The notes beneath the pieces were generated by a model. That model searched no databases, was not told the origin of the DNA, and saw only the letters and a program-made list of their open reading frames with translations. The translations under genes and the position numbers were made by a program. From Halorussus salinus (GTDB lineage: Archaea; Halobacteriota; Halobacteria; Halobacteriales; Haladaptataceae), in NCBI RefSeq assembly GCF_004765815.2, contig NZ_ML974127.1:1032927-1096926 (forward strand): a DNA stretch of 64,000 nt, given 5' to 3'. Numbering within the stretch: the first letter of the stretch is position 1; every line of letters starts with the position of its first letter. Positions 1 to 8,115 of this stretch are shown here, one piece after another.

Positions 1-1
1 C

Positions 2-748
2 GCGCTCGGTAGCGCGGGTATCTACGTCGGTGCCGCCCTGTTCCTGCTGGCACAAGGACAACAACCGATAATCGACCCGCTGTTCGGGCCGGTCGTGTTC
101 GTCGGGTCGGTCGGCCTCTTCCTCGCGGGCCTGTACGGCTGGGTCTACCACGCCTTCGTCAAGGCGTTCTGGTCGAGCGACGGCCACGGTAGTAGCGGAC
201 TCAGATGGGGAATGGTGCTGTTCCTCGGGTCCGAGATAGCGACGTTCGGTGCCGGGTTCGTCTACTACTTCTTCATCCGCGTCGGCACGTGGGGCACCGA
301 GGAGTTCCCGGAACTCCTCGGGTCGCTGGTACTCATCAACACCGCCCTGCTGGTGCTGTCGAGTTTCACGCTCCACTGGGGCCACGTCGAACTCCGGAAG
401 GGCAACCGCCAGAACTTCCTCGTCGGACTGGCCGCGACGCTCCTGCTGGGCATCGTCTTCATCGGCGGGCAGGTCTACGAGTACTACGAGTTCATCCAGC
501 ACGAGGGCTTCAACCTCGGGTCGGGCATCTTCGGGAGCGCGTTCTACGCGCTGACCGGTCTGCACGGTCTCCACGTCTCGATGGGCGCGGTCCTCATCGC
601 CATCGTGTTCGTCCGCGCGCTCTACGGGCAGTACACCGCCGAGCGCCACACGTCGGTCACGACGGTCTCGATGTACTGGCACTTCGTGGACGCGGTCTGG
701 ATTTTCCTCGTCGTCGTGCTGTACGTCGGTGCGGAAGTGTCGCTCTAA
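2..748 (+). CDS. coxC: cytochrome c oxidase subunit III, 5' end cut by window edge
   Basis: Integral membrane subunit of the proton-pumping heme-copper oxidase. The reading frame is open from base 2, so the true start lies before the window; a GTG at 95 is an internal codon, not a convincing start. The visible 248 residues are mostly hydrophobic helices, with family landmarks FFIRVGTWG, TLHWGHVELRKGN, GQVYEY, ALTGLHGLHVSMGA and the terminal YWHFVDAVWIFLVVVLYV, all typical of subunit III. It converges on the peptidase gene with a 42-base gap. coxB and the heme O synthase gene lie within 3-5 kb, while coxA is far away near 52 kb. The family call is secure; only the N-terminus is missing. Confidence 0.95.
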   Translation, partial: ALGSAGIYVGAALFLLAQGQQPIIDPLFGPVVFVGSVGLFLAGLYGWVYHAFVKAFWSSDGHGSSGLRWGMVLFLGSEIATFGAGFVYYFFIRVGTWGTEEFPELLGSLVLINTALLVLSSFTLHWGHVELRKGNRQNFLVGLAATLLLGIVFIGGQVYEYYEFIQHEGFNLGSGIFGSAFYALTGLHGLHVSMGAVLIAIVFVRALYGQYTAERHTSVTTVSMYWHFVDAVWIFLVVVLYVGAEVSL

Positions 749-790
749 GCCGTCGCGCGACGACGCGCGGTTTTAGTTTTCAGTCGCTAT

Positions 791-2887
791 TTACGGGTCG
801 ATTCCCAGTGTCTCGTAGAGGAACGTCCACCGGTCGGTCTGCTCGGCGATGACGGCTTCGACCGACGGGCCGCTGCCGTGGCCAGCGCCGCTCGCCGTCC
901 GCAGGAGGAAGGGTCCGCCCTCGCCCACCGCCTGCATCCGAGCGGCCGTCTTCCGGGCGTGACTCGGGTGGACGCGCGTGTCCTCGTCACCGGTCGTGAA
1001 CAACACCGGCGGGTACTCGACGCCCTCCTCGACGTTGTGGTACAGCGAGTATGCCCGCAACGTCTCGAAGTCCGACTCATCCGCCGGGTCGCCGTACTCG
1101 GCGGTCCACGCCGCGCCCATGCCGAGCCGGTGGAACCGGAGCATGTCGAGCAGGGGGACGGAACAGACTGCCGCGCCCCAGAGGTCCGGCCGCTGAGTCA
1201 CGACCGCGCCGACCGAGAGGCCGCCGTTCGACCGCCCCGTGACCGCCAGTCTGTCGGCGTTCGTGTATCCGGCCGAACAGAGGTACTCTCCGGCCGCCAC
1301 GAAGTCGTCGAAGGTGTGCTGTTTGCTCACGCCCATGCCGTCCTCGTGCCACTCCTCGCCGTACTCGTGGCCGCCGCGCGCGCAGACCTGCGCGTACACG
1401 CCCCCGTCCGCGAGGAGGCCCGCCCGAAACCGGTCGAAGTTCGGCGGCCTGCTCGACCGAAAGCCGCCGTAGCCGTGGAGGACGGTCGGGTTGTCGCCGT
1501 CGCGCTCGATGCCCTCGCGGTGACAGACGAACAGCGGGACCTCGACGCCGCCCGTCGATTCCACGACCGCCTGCCGGACGACCAACTCGTCCAGTGCAGA
1601 CTCCTCATCTCCTTCTACCTCGACGCGCGTCAGTTCCTGTCGGTCGCCAGACCGGAGGTCGGCCCGGACCAACGTCGGCGGTCTGTCGAACCCCTCGACC
1701 AGATAGAAGGCCGTCTCGGTCTCGGGGTCGGTCCGAAGCTTCGACACCGACGAGTTGTCGGGCACCGACAAATCCCGGAGGAGGTCGCCGTCGCGGTCGT
1801 ACACCGCGAGTCGGGCGCGGGCGTCCTCTGCGTACCGAGCGACGAGGAGGTCCGGCGTCGCGGCGACCGACTGGAGGACCGCCTCGCGCTCGGGCAGGAC
1901 CGTCTCGCAGTCCGACAGCGAGAGGTCGCCAGCGCGGAACGCCGACAGCGAACACGCCAACAGGCGCTTGCGCGGAGCCTCGTGGTCGGTCTGAAGGAAG
2001 ACCGTTTCGCCGCAGAACACGGCGAACGTCTCGGCGTCGCTGTCTTTGAGGACCGGTCGGAACTCGCCGTCTGCTCGGACCCACCAGTCGGTGCCCGACG
2101 AGTCGTGGAACGCGACCGCGAGCGTCCCCGATTCGGGGTCGGTCCGGACCAGCGGCCAGCCGTCGCGGTCGTCGGGTCGGAGGAGGGTCGCTTCGGTATC
2201 GTCCTCGCCGAACCGCCAGTGGCGCAGTTCCGTCTCGATACTCCCCTCCGGCCCCGGACTGGTCGCGACGTAGTAGAGTCCGTCGCCGTCGGCGTTCCAC
2301 GCGACCGTGCCGGGACTCGTCGGGTCGTAGCCGACGAACGCGCGAGTCACGCGCCCGCAGTCCTCGCGGACGGCGACCTCCTCGGCGTCGGGGACGCTGA
2401 CGACGTGAATATCGACGCGCTCGTCGCCGCCCGCGACGCCGTAAGCCAGCAGGTCCCCGTCGGGCGCGGGGAGGTGCCACGCAATCGACCGCGAGTGGGT
2501 CCGGTCGTCGCCTCTGGCGTCGTCCCAGTCGTCCGGTTCCACGAGGAGCGCACCGTCGTCGCCGGGGGACTCTGCGGCGACGAGGCGGGCGCGGTCGTCG
2601 CCGGACTCGCGGATGGTCCGGAAGTAGCGGCCGCCAGCGGCTTCGACGGTGCCGTACTCGGCCACGTCCGCGAGCGCGGCCACTCGCGACCGGAGGGAGT
2701 CTCGGGTCGGCGAGTCGAGGAGCGCGTCGGCGTAGTCGTTCTGGGCGGCGGTCCACTCGCGGACGGGTTCGTCGTCGGACTCCAGCCAGCGATACGGGTC
2801 GGCGAGTTCGGTGCCGTGGAGCCGTTCGGTGGTCTCGTCGCGTCGCGTCGGTGGCGGGTCCGGCGACGAGTTCCGGGGGAGAGGCAT
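791..2887 (-). CDS. prolyl oligopeptidase family serine peptidase (S9A)
   Basis: Probably a cytoplasmic peptidase cleaving short peptides, likely after proline. The 698-residue product has the length of prolyl oligopeptidase, with an N-terminal propeller part opening on DPYRWLE and a C-terminal alpha/beta hydrolase. The catalytic triad is visible: Ser in GRSNGG (about residue 553), Asp in TTGDEDTRV (about 636) and His in GAGHGSG (about 670), close to the spacing in the porcine enzyme. I chose the ATG at 2887 because a T-rich box (CGGCTTTTTCC on the minus strand) lies about 30 bases upstream, which suits a leaderless start; a GTG at 2953 would add 22 unconserved-looking residues. No signal peptide is seen. 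Exact bond specificity is inferred. Confidence 0.9.
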   Translation of the reverse strand: MPLPRNSSPDPPPTRRDETTERLHGTELADPYRWLESDDEPVREWTAAQNDYADALLDSPTRDSLRSRVAALADVAEYGTVEAAGGRYFRTIRESGDDRARLVAAESPGDDGALLVEPDDWDDARGDDRTHSRSIAWHLPAPDGDLLAYGVAGGDERVDIHVVSVPDAEEVAVREDCGRVTRAFVGYDPTSPGTVAWNADGDGLYYVATSPGPEGSIETELRHWRFGEDDTEATLLRPDDRDGWPLVRTDPESGTLAVAFHDSSGTDWWVRADGEFRPVLKDSDAETFAVFCGETVFLQTDHEAPRKRLLACSLSAFRAGDLSLSDCETVLPEREAVLQSVAATPDLLVARYAEDARARLAVYDRDGDLLRDLSVPDNSSVSKLRTDPETETAFYLVEGFDRPPTLVRADLRSGDRQELTRVEVEGDEESALDELVVRQAVVESTGGVEVPLFVCHREGIERDGDNPTVLHGYGGFRSSRPPNFDRFRAGLLADGGVYAQVCARGGHEYGEEWHEDGMGVSKQHTFDDFVAAGEYLCSAGYTNADRLAVTGRSNGGLSVGAVVTQRPDLWGAAVCSVPLLDMLRFHRLGMGAAWTAEYGDPADESDFETLRAYSLYHNVEEGVEYPPVLFTTGDEDTRVHPSHARKTAARMQAVGEGGPFLLRTASGAGHGSGPSVEAVIAEQTDRWTFLYETLGIDP

Positions 2888-3081
2888 ACCGCGAGGTTCC
2901 GCGCTCCGTCGGAAAAAGCCGGGGGTCCCGTGAGAGTCGTTCTCAGTCGTCACGTGACGGCTACGCTACAGAGGGTGAGCGGAATGGAAACGCGGAGAAT
3001 GGGAACGTGGAAGAATCCGAAAGTCGGAGAATCGAGGAGAGCAGAGAGAGAACGGAGAAACTCGAAAGTCGGTCGGAGAAC

Positions 3082-3804
3082 TCAGCTAGCCGTGCCGTTG
3101 CCCTGCTGTTCGTCCAGCCAGTCCTGATACTCCTGCTGGGAGACGACTTCGACCTCGCCGAGCATCTTCGAGTGGCCGACGCCGCAGTACTCCGCACAGT
3201 AGAGCTGGTAGGTCCCGGTGCTGGTAATCTTGGTCTTCATCATGTTGTGCTGGCCGGGGAGCGCGTCCTGTTTCAGCCCGAGTTCGGGTACGTGGAATGC
3301 GTGGAGCCAGTCCGTGGATGTTATATTGAGATACACGTTCTGGCCCTCCGGGAGGACGAGCGTGCCCGTGGTCGAGACGTTCTCGCCTTGGTAGTTGAAG
3401 TTCCAGAGGTACTTCTGGCCGACGACTTCGACCTCGACGGCCTCCTCGCTCGGCTCGTACTCGCCTTTCGCGTTCGAGACGTACTCGTTGGCCATCACGC
3501 CGTAGGAGGCGTAGCCGACGACCAGCAGGACCAGCGCGGTGGCGATGGTCCACGAGATTTCGAGGCGGCGGTTCTCCTTGGTGGGCTTGGGGTCGTCGTT
3601 CTTCCGGTACTTCCAGACGGTGTAGATGAGGATGCCCTCGACCAACACCGTGATGGGAATCGCCATGTACAGCAGTTGCGTGTTCAGCGACCGAATCAGC
3701 GACTCGGTCGTCGAGTCGTACCCCTGCGCCAACGCCGGGTCGGCGAACAGGGCGAGCGCCGCGACCCCCAGTAGCGTTGCGAACGCTGTCCGCTTCTGTC
3801 TCAT
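3082..3804 (-). CDS. coxB: cytochrome c oxidase subunit II (CuA subunit)
   Basis: Carries the binuclear CuA centre that takes electrons into the heme-copper oxidase. The 240-residue product starts with an export-type helix ending ADPALAQG, then two membrane helices (about 43-66 and 84-105) and a cupredoxin domain outside the cell. The CuA ligands are all present: His168 in TDWLHAFHVPEL, then Cys203, Glu205, Cys207, His211 and Met214 in CAEYCGVGHSKM. A TATA-like box on the minus strand (GGTATTTATG, 3830-3839) sits 26-35 bases before the ATG, so the message is probably leaderless. It is divergent from ctaB. No cytochrome c domain is fused, so the donor is likely a cupredoxin. Confidence 0.96.
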   Translation of the reverse strand: MRQKRTAFATLLGVAALALFADPALAQGYDSTTESLIRSLNTQLLYMAIPITVLVEGILIYTVWKYRKNDDPKPTKENRRLEISWTIATALVLLVVGYASYGVMANEYVSNAKGEYEPSEEAVEVEVVGQKYLWNFNYQGENVSTTGTLVLPEGQNVYLNITSTDWLHAFHVPELGLKQDALPGQHNMMKTKITSTGTYQLYCAEYCGVGHSKMLGEVEVVSQQEYQDWLDEQQGNGTAS

Positions 3805-3829
3805 GCTGGTCGGGAATTAGGACGAGACT

Positions 3830-3908
3830 CATAAATACCTACTGACTTCCCCCGTCGGGCGTCGCCTTTCGCGGGTCGGAGTCCGCGCGATTCGGTTCTT
3901 CTAAATAC
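3830..3908. promoter_or_regulatory. divergent promoter region between coxB and ctaB
   Basis: The box at 3830-3839 reads as a good TATA element for coxB on the minus strand. On the plus strand, TTCTTCTAAATAC ending at 3908 looks like the box for the heme O synthase gene. It is only 12-20 bases before the ATG at 3920, which would place the transcription start just inside that ATG; this makes the downstream GTG at 3941 a serious alternative start. Read by eye from box sequence and spacing. Confidence 0.5.
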
Positions 3909-3919
3909 GACGAGTCCCG

Positions 3920-5353
3920 ATGTTCGACAAGGAGATTCGCGTGACCGAACACACGTCCCGGCGGTTCGTCTCGATGCTCGCTGGCACCGCGATAGGCGTC
4001 TATCTGCTGGTGGTCGTCGGCGCGACCACCGCCCTGACCGACGCGGCGGCCGCCTGTCCGACGTGGCCCGCCTGCAACGGTCAGTGGCTGGTCCCGCTCG
4101 ACCGACCGAAACTCGCCGTCGCGTGGGGCCACCGCGTCGCCGCGCTCGGCGTCGGCCTCGCGCTGGCGGCGACGACGCTACTGGCGTGGCGAGGAGATAC
4201 CGACCGTCGCGTCCGCGGCGCGCTCGCCGTGGCCGCGCTACTCTACCCCGCGCAGGTGGGTCTGGGCGCGTTCGCCGCGACGACCGCCAGCGTGGCCCTG
4301 CTCTCGGCGGTCCACCTCGTCGTCGGCATGGCCATCTTCGGGGGCGTCCTCCTCGGGCTGACGTGGACGCTCGAACCGGAGACCTTCGACGAGCCGACCG
4401 GCGTCGAGGACCCCGACGAGATGCCCGACGCCGAGGAGCCACCCGCGACCCCGGACCCGGCCGCGCGGCCGGACGGTCTCGTCGCTCGCGCGAAACGGAC
4501 CGGATTCGCGTACTTCCGACTGATGAAACCGCGACTGATGTGGCTGCTCTGTCTGGTCGCCTCGGCCGCGATGGCGCTTGCGGCCGGTCCGGAGGGACTC
4601 GGGGTGGACACCATCGTCGCCACGCTGACCGGCGGCGTCCTCTCCATCGGCGCGTCGGGCACGTTCAACCACGTCCTCGAACGCGACGTGGACCGGAAGA
4701 TGAATCGGACCGCCGACCGCCCCGCCGCGACCGACCAGATTCCGGTCCGGAACGCGGTCGCGTTCGGTCTCGTGCTGGCGGCGCTCTCGCTGGTCGCGTT
4801 CCTGACGGTCAACGTGCTGGCCGCCGCGCTCGGCCTGTTCGCCATCCTGTTCTACAGCGTGGTCTACACGCTCCTGCTGAAGCCCAACACGGTCCAGAAC
4901 ACGGTCATCGGCGGATTCGCCGGGGCGCTCCCGGCGCTCATCGGCGGGGCCGCGGTGACGGGCAAAATCGGCCTGCCCGCGCTCGTGCTGGCCGGGGTCA
5001 TCTTCCTCTGGACGCCCGCGCACTTCTACAACCTCGCGCTGGCGTACAAGGACGACTACGCCCGCGGCGGGTTCCCGATGATGCCCGTCGTCCGAGGAGA
5101 AGCCGTCACCCGCAAGCACATCCTGCTGTACCTCGGTGCGACCCTGCTTTCGGCGGGCCTCCTCTCGGCGGTCACGACGCTCGGGTGGCTCTACGCGGTG
5201 ACGAGTGTCGCGTTCGGAGCCGTCTTCCTCTGGACGGTTATCCGGCTCCACTACGAGCAGACCGAGGAGGCCGCTTTCCGGTCGTTCCACGCCTCGAACG
5301 CGTATCTGGGCGCGCTCTTGGTCGCGGTCGTCGCGGACGCGCTCGTCTTCTGA
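3920..5353 (+). CDS. ctaB: heme O synthase fused to half of a CtaA-like heme A synthase domain
   Basis: Protoheme IX farnesyltransferase, making heme O for the terminal oxidase. The C-terminal part (from about residue 170) is a UbiA-type prenyltransferase with the Asp motif FNHVLERDVDRKMNRTADRP and the later YKDDYARGGFPMMPVV. The N-terminal 150 residues look like one four-helix half of CtaA/COX15: a Cys pair in CPTWPAC (46 and 52) and two helix histidines, His71 (WGHRVAAL) and His132 (AVHLVVGM), match the heme-ligand pattern of that family. An acidic, Pro-rich linker joins the parts. The ATG at 3920 is used, but GTG 3941 is preceded by GGAG and fits the promoter better. Whether the N-terminal half makes heme A is unknown. 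Confidence 0.88.
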   Translation: MFDKEIRVTEHTSRRFVSMLAGTAIGVYLLVVVGATTALTDAAAACPTWPACNGQWLVPLDRPKLAVAWGHRVAALGVGLALAATTLLAWRGDTDRRVRGALAVAALLYPAQVGLGAFAATTASVALLSAVHLVVGMAIFGGVLLGLTWTLEPETFDEPTGVEDPDEMPDAEEPPATPDPAARPDGLVARAKRTGFAYFRLMKPRLMWLLCLVASAAMALAAGPEGLGVDTIVATLTGGVLSIGASGTFNHVLERDVDRKMNRTADRPAATDQIPVRNAVAFGLVLAALSLVAFLTVNVLAAALGLFAILFYSVVYTLLLKPNTVQNTVIGGFAGALPALIGGAAVTGKIGLPALVLAGVIFLWTPAHFYNLALAYKDDYARGGFPMMPVVRGEAVTRKHILLYLGATLLSAGLLSAVTTLGWLYAVTSVAFGAVFLWTVIRLHYEQTEEAAFRSFHASNAYLGALLVAVVADALVF

Positions 5354-5408
5354 CCTTCGGCGACTCCCGGTCGCTCGGGACCGCCCTCGCGAACCGACTC
5401 CACGAACC

Positions 5409-6116
5409 ATGACACGGACCATCGACGTTTCGACGGACCGACTCAAGCCCGACCGAGACACCCTCTTGTGGGCCGGACTCGTCGTCAACACCGAACTCAT
5501 CCTGACGTTCGCGTACCTCCTGCTCGCGGACGTGACCGTCACCGAGTGGCGCTATCTCGTCTTCCCGTTCGTCTGGATAAATCTGAGCGTGTGGGCGCTA
5601 GTTCGAACCCGGCCCTCGGCCGACTCGTCCCGGACTCGCTACGTCGGCGCGGCCATCGCGGTCGGCTACTTCCTCCTGCTCGGCTACGTCGGCGGTCTGT
5701 TCCAGCCGGGACTGCTCTTCCACAGTCACGGCGGCGGCGCGGGCGCACACACCCACGCGACTGGATTGCGCATCTCGTGGCTCCCGCCCGGCTGGGGTCC
5801 GGCGCTGTTGTACACCGGCGACCTCGTGCAGTTGAACCTGATGCCGTACAAGCTGGTCGGCTACCTGACGCTGGCGTACCTCGTCTACGACACGGTGCTG
5901 GAGACGGCCGGGTCGGCGGTGTCGGGGCTCCTCGGACTCGTCTCGTGCGTGAGTTGCACGTGGCCGGTAATCGCCACCCTCGCGGCCGGGGTCGCGGGGT
6001 CGGGCACCGCAGTCGCGGCCGCGGCCAGCGAGTGGTCCTACACTATCGGCACCGTCGCGTTCGCCGTGACCGTCCTGTTGCTTCGCTGGCGGCCGTCTCT
6101 GGGCAGTCTCCGGTGA
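5409..6116 (+). CDS. polytopic membrane protein downstream of ctaB, function unknown
   Basis: A 235-residue protein with about six or seven hydrophobic helices. It follows ctaB on the same strand after 55 bases and may be co-transcribed with it. Visible details: a His/Gly-rich loop (HSHGGGAGAHTHATG, about 101-115) that could bind metal, and a CVSCTW segment with two cysteines near residue 180. It resembles an uncharacterised haloarchaeal membrane protein found by oxidase genes; I do not recognise an enzymatic family. A role in oxidase assembly or copper handling would be inference from position and the His/Cys residues. It is the last high-GC gene before the lower-GC restriction-modification insert. 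Confidence 0.7.
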   Translation: MTRTIDVSTDRLKPDRDTLLWAGLVVNTELILTFAYLLLADVTVTEWRYLVFPFVWINLSVWALVRTRPSADSSRTRYVGAAIAVGYFLLLGYVGGLFQPGLLFHSHGGGAGAHTHATGLRISWLPPGWGPALLYTGDLVQLNLMPYKLVGYLTLAYLVYDTVLETAGSAVSGLLGLVSCVSCTWPVIATLAAGVAGSGTAVAAAASEWSYTIGTVAFAVTVLLLRWRPSLGSLR

Positions 6117-6132
6117 ACTGCGTTCTTCCAAA

Positions 6133-6142
6133 GGAATATTAC
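6133..6142 (+). promoter_or_regulatory. TATA-like box of the methyltransferase gene
   Basis: GGAATATTAC lies about 28-37 bases before the ATG at 6170 in an A/T-rich 53-base gap, fitting a leaderless haloarchaeal promoter. It lets the methyltransferase be transcribed independently of the upstream oxidase genes. Confidence 0.5.
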
Positions 6143-6169
6143 GAAGAACGCGAGAAAAGTAACATAGAC

Positions 6170-7324
6170 ATGGGAAGGCCGCCACACAAGGTCGTCGACC
6201 TCTTTAGCGGCGCGGGTGGTTTCTCACTCGGTTTGGAGATGCCGGAACGACTGAACGGAATCGCGAATCTCGGATACGAGGAAATCGGTTTCGAAGACGA
6301 CCTCTTCGAGACCGTTCTGGCGGTCGAAGCGGACGACAACACTGCGGAGACGTTTCGTCGGAACTTCGGCGCAGAAGTATTCGAAGGAGATATCCGAGAT
6401 ATCGACTCGTTCGAGCGATGGGACGACGCCGAAGTCGTCGTCGGCGGTCCTCCTTGCCAAGGGTTCTCTAATCTCAACAAGACCCAGACCGAAGAACTGG
6501 ACGACGAGCGGAACACGCTTTGGCGACAGTTCCTCCGCGCAGTCGAGGAGATAGAGCCGGACGTATTCCTCATCGAGAACGTGCCTCGGTTTCTCAAATC
6601 CCGACAAGGCGCTCGGACCGTCGAAATCGCCGAGGAGTTAGGATACACCACCGTGGTCGATACGCTCTGGGCGCACGAATACGGGGTCCCGCAGAAACGC
6701 AAGCGAGCGTTCGTGTTGGGTAGCAAACTCGGCGTACCGTTCTTCCCCGCGAAGACCGACGAGGAGACTCGGACGGTTCGGGACGCCATCGGCGATCTGC
6801 CGAACGAACCGACCGAGGAGAACTGGCACGTGAGCCGGAAGCACGTCACGGAACTCAGCGAGAAACGCTTCCGAGAGGTCCCTCCGGGCGGGAACCGACA
6901 CGACCTCCCCGAGGAGTTGATGCCCGAGTGCTGGAAGAACAAGACCCGAGGCGGGACGGACCTGTTCGGTCGTCTGTGGTGGGACCGGCCGTCCGTGACT
7001 ATCCGAACGGAGTTCTACAAGCCCGAGAAGGGTCGCTACCTCCACCCTGAAGCGAACCGCTCCATTACGATTCGAGAGGGCGCGAGACTACAGACGTTCC
7101 CGGACGATTTCGAGTTCTACGGCGCGAGGACCCGCGTCGCGCCCCAAATCGGAAACGCGGTCCCGCCGAAGTTGTCGTACCACATCGGCGACGCCATCGC
7201 CGACCATCTCGACGGGAAGACCAGCGATATCGACCCGAAGGTCGATACCGAACATGAAGTTTTCCAGAAGTCGTTCCGCGGTGGAGAGGTCGAACAAGCA
7301 AGACTGAGCGTGTTCAACGAGTAG
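6170..7324 (+). CDS. DNA (cytosine-5-)-methyltransferase
   Basis: Transfers a methyl group from S-adenosylmethionine to C5 of cytosine in a specific DNA site; probably the modification half of a restriction-modification pair. The 384 residues carry the ordered m5C motifs: I, VVDLFSGAGGFSLG (8-21); IV with the catalytic Cys96, VGGPPCQGFS; VI, FLIENVPRF (133-141); VIII, QKRKRAFVLG; a VPPGGNR block; and X, QIGNAVPPKLS. The region between VIII and X is the expected target-recognition domain. The ATG at 6170 directly precedes motif I. The stop lies 12 bases from the end of the convergent HNH gene. GC is lower than in flanking genes, suggesting transfer. The recognition sequence cannot be read from the protein. 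Confidence 0.95.
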   Translation: MGRPPHKVVDLFSGAGGFSLGLEMPERLNGIANLGYEEIGFEDDLFETVLAVEADDNTAETFRRNFGAEVFEGDIRDIDSFERWDDAEVVVGGPPCQGFSNLNKTQTEELDDERNTLWRQFLRAVEEIEPDVFLIENVPRFLKSRQGARTVEIAEELGYTTVVDTLWAHEYGVPQKRKRAFVLGSKLGVPFFPAKTDEETRTVRDAIGDLPNEPTEENWHVSRKHVTELSEKRFREVPPGGNRHDLPEELMPECWKNKTRGGTDLFGRLWWDRPSVTIRTEFYKPEKGRYLHPEANRSITIREGARLQTFPDDFEFYGARTRVAPQIGNAVPPKLSYHIGDAIADHLDGKTSDIDPKVDTEHEVFQKSFRGGEVEQARLSVFNE

Positions 7325-7336
7325 TCCGAACTCGAA

Positions 7337-8005
7337 TCACCTGTCGTCTTCTCGGCCACCTCGTCGCCGATTGGCGACGTTCTCCGACGCGCTCTTGCCG
7401 TGATGGCATTCGTTACAGAGGGTTCGGAGATTCGAGGAGTCGTTCACTGCCCGTGGGTCGTCGTAATCCACGAACGATTCGATGTGGTCTACCTCCATAT
7501 ACCGCACGTCGGGGTGGTCTACGGTCCGGCCGCAGATTCGACACGCCTCTTCGCGCTCTAACTGTTCGTAGCGCGTCTGTGCAGTGATTCTGCTCTTCTC
7601 ATCTACGTCTCGGACCTCTACCACGAAGTAGTCGTTCTGTCCGAGTTCCGCTCTCGTTCTGGTACTGTCGATGACGAATCCCTCCTCGTTTCGGAGTTCA
7701 CGGACGCGTCGGGCGTACTCGCTTATTCCGCTGATTCGGGCCAAAGTCGCTGATTCGACTGCCTCGCCGATGTTGTCCCTCAGATGCTCCCTAATTCGTC
7801 CTTTTCCGCTCGTCTCGTCGAAAATCACGGCGTACAGTTCCGTCTCGTGAGCCTCGAACTCGCTCACCGCTTGCACATATTCGTCGAGTTCCGCCTCCCA
7901 ATTTTCTCGCGTTACCCCCTCCGGGTCGACCGAATCGAGTGTCTCGACGACCCGCTCCGCTCTCGCCAGTGTCTCTTCGTAAGTTTGCTTAAACTCGTTG
8001 TCCAT
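7337..8005 (-). CDS. HNH endonuclease, likely restriction partner of the methyltransferase
   Basis: Predicted nuclease of 222 residues. The C-terminus is a zinc-bound HNH module: Cys155 and Cys158 (CRICG), the DH pair at 173-174 (MEVDHIESF), Asn192 (SSNLRTLC), then Cys197, Cys200 and His201 (CNECHH). The middle (about 70-130, ISGISEYARRVRELR) looks like a helix-turn-helix that could read DNA; the N-terminal 60 residues are acidic and helical. The ATG at 8005 is chosen; a TTG two codons earlier is less likely. A minus-strand box (TAATATAATTATG, 8023-8035) lies about 25 bases upstream, so the message should be leaderless, and a palindrome covers the start codon. Pairing with the methyltransferase is inferred from convergent adjacency and shared composition. 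Confidence 0.85.
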   Translation of the reverse strand: MDNEFKQTYEETLARAERVVETLDSVDPEGVTRENWEAELDEYVQAVSEFEAHETELYAVIFDETSGKGRIREHLRDNIGEAVESATLARISGISEYARRVRELRNEEGFVIDSTRTRAELGQNDYFVVEVRDVDEKSRITAQTRYEQLEREEACRICGRTVDHPDVRYMEVDHIESFVDYDDPRAVNDSSNLRTLCNECHHGKSASENVANRRRGGREDDR

Positions 8006-8082
8006 CGACAACGAATTTTTGACATAATTATATTACATTTCGTTGCCTTTCAATACATCTTGTTTCGTATTTTTGCAACGAA
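7995..8082. promoter_or_regulatory. compound inverted-repeat operator candidate between nuclease and regulator genes
   Basis: Four copies of the hexamer TCGTTG/CAACGA occur in 88 bases. Two form a tight palindrome, TCGTTGTC-CATC-GACAACGA (7995-8014), which straddles the HNH start codon and probable transcription start. Two form a wider inverted repeat, TTCGTTGC (8039-8046) and GCAACGAA (8075-8082), lying between the two opposed TATA boxes (minus at 8023-8035, plus TTTAAT at 8084-8089). The geometry fits a repressor that shuts both promoters, the obvious candidate being the adjacent winged-helix protein. The repeats are seen directly; the binding is inferred. Confidence 0.6.
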
Positions 8083-8115
8083 GTTTAATTTCGGGTACTA
8101 TATTACGTCTTTACA

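Noticed and set aside
2954-3081. Purine-rich gap with a repeated CGAAAGTCGG and GAGA runs
   Set aside because: The repeats are short and imperfect and fit simple composition bias; no stem, operator symmetry or gene was found.
878-3127. A 749-codon open frame on the plus strand opposite the prolyl oligopeptidase gene
   Set aside because: It is an antisense shadow: high GC and the codon bias of the real gene leave the opposite frame open. The product is Arg/Val-rich with no domain, while the minus strand has a full catalytic triad.
7337-8005. Reading the HNH protein as a group I/II intron or homing endonuclease
   Set aside because: It is a free-standing gene with its own promoter beside a methyltransferase, with no interrupted host gene or intron structure.
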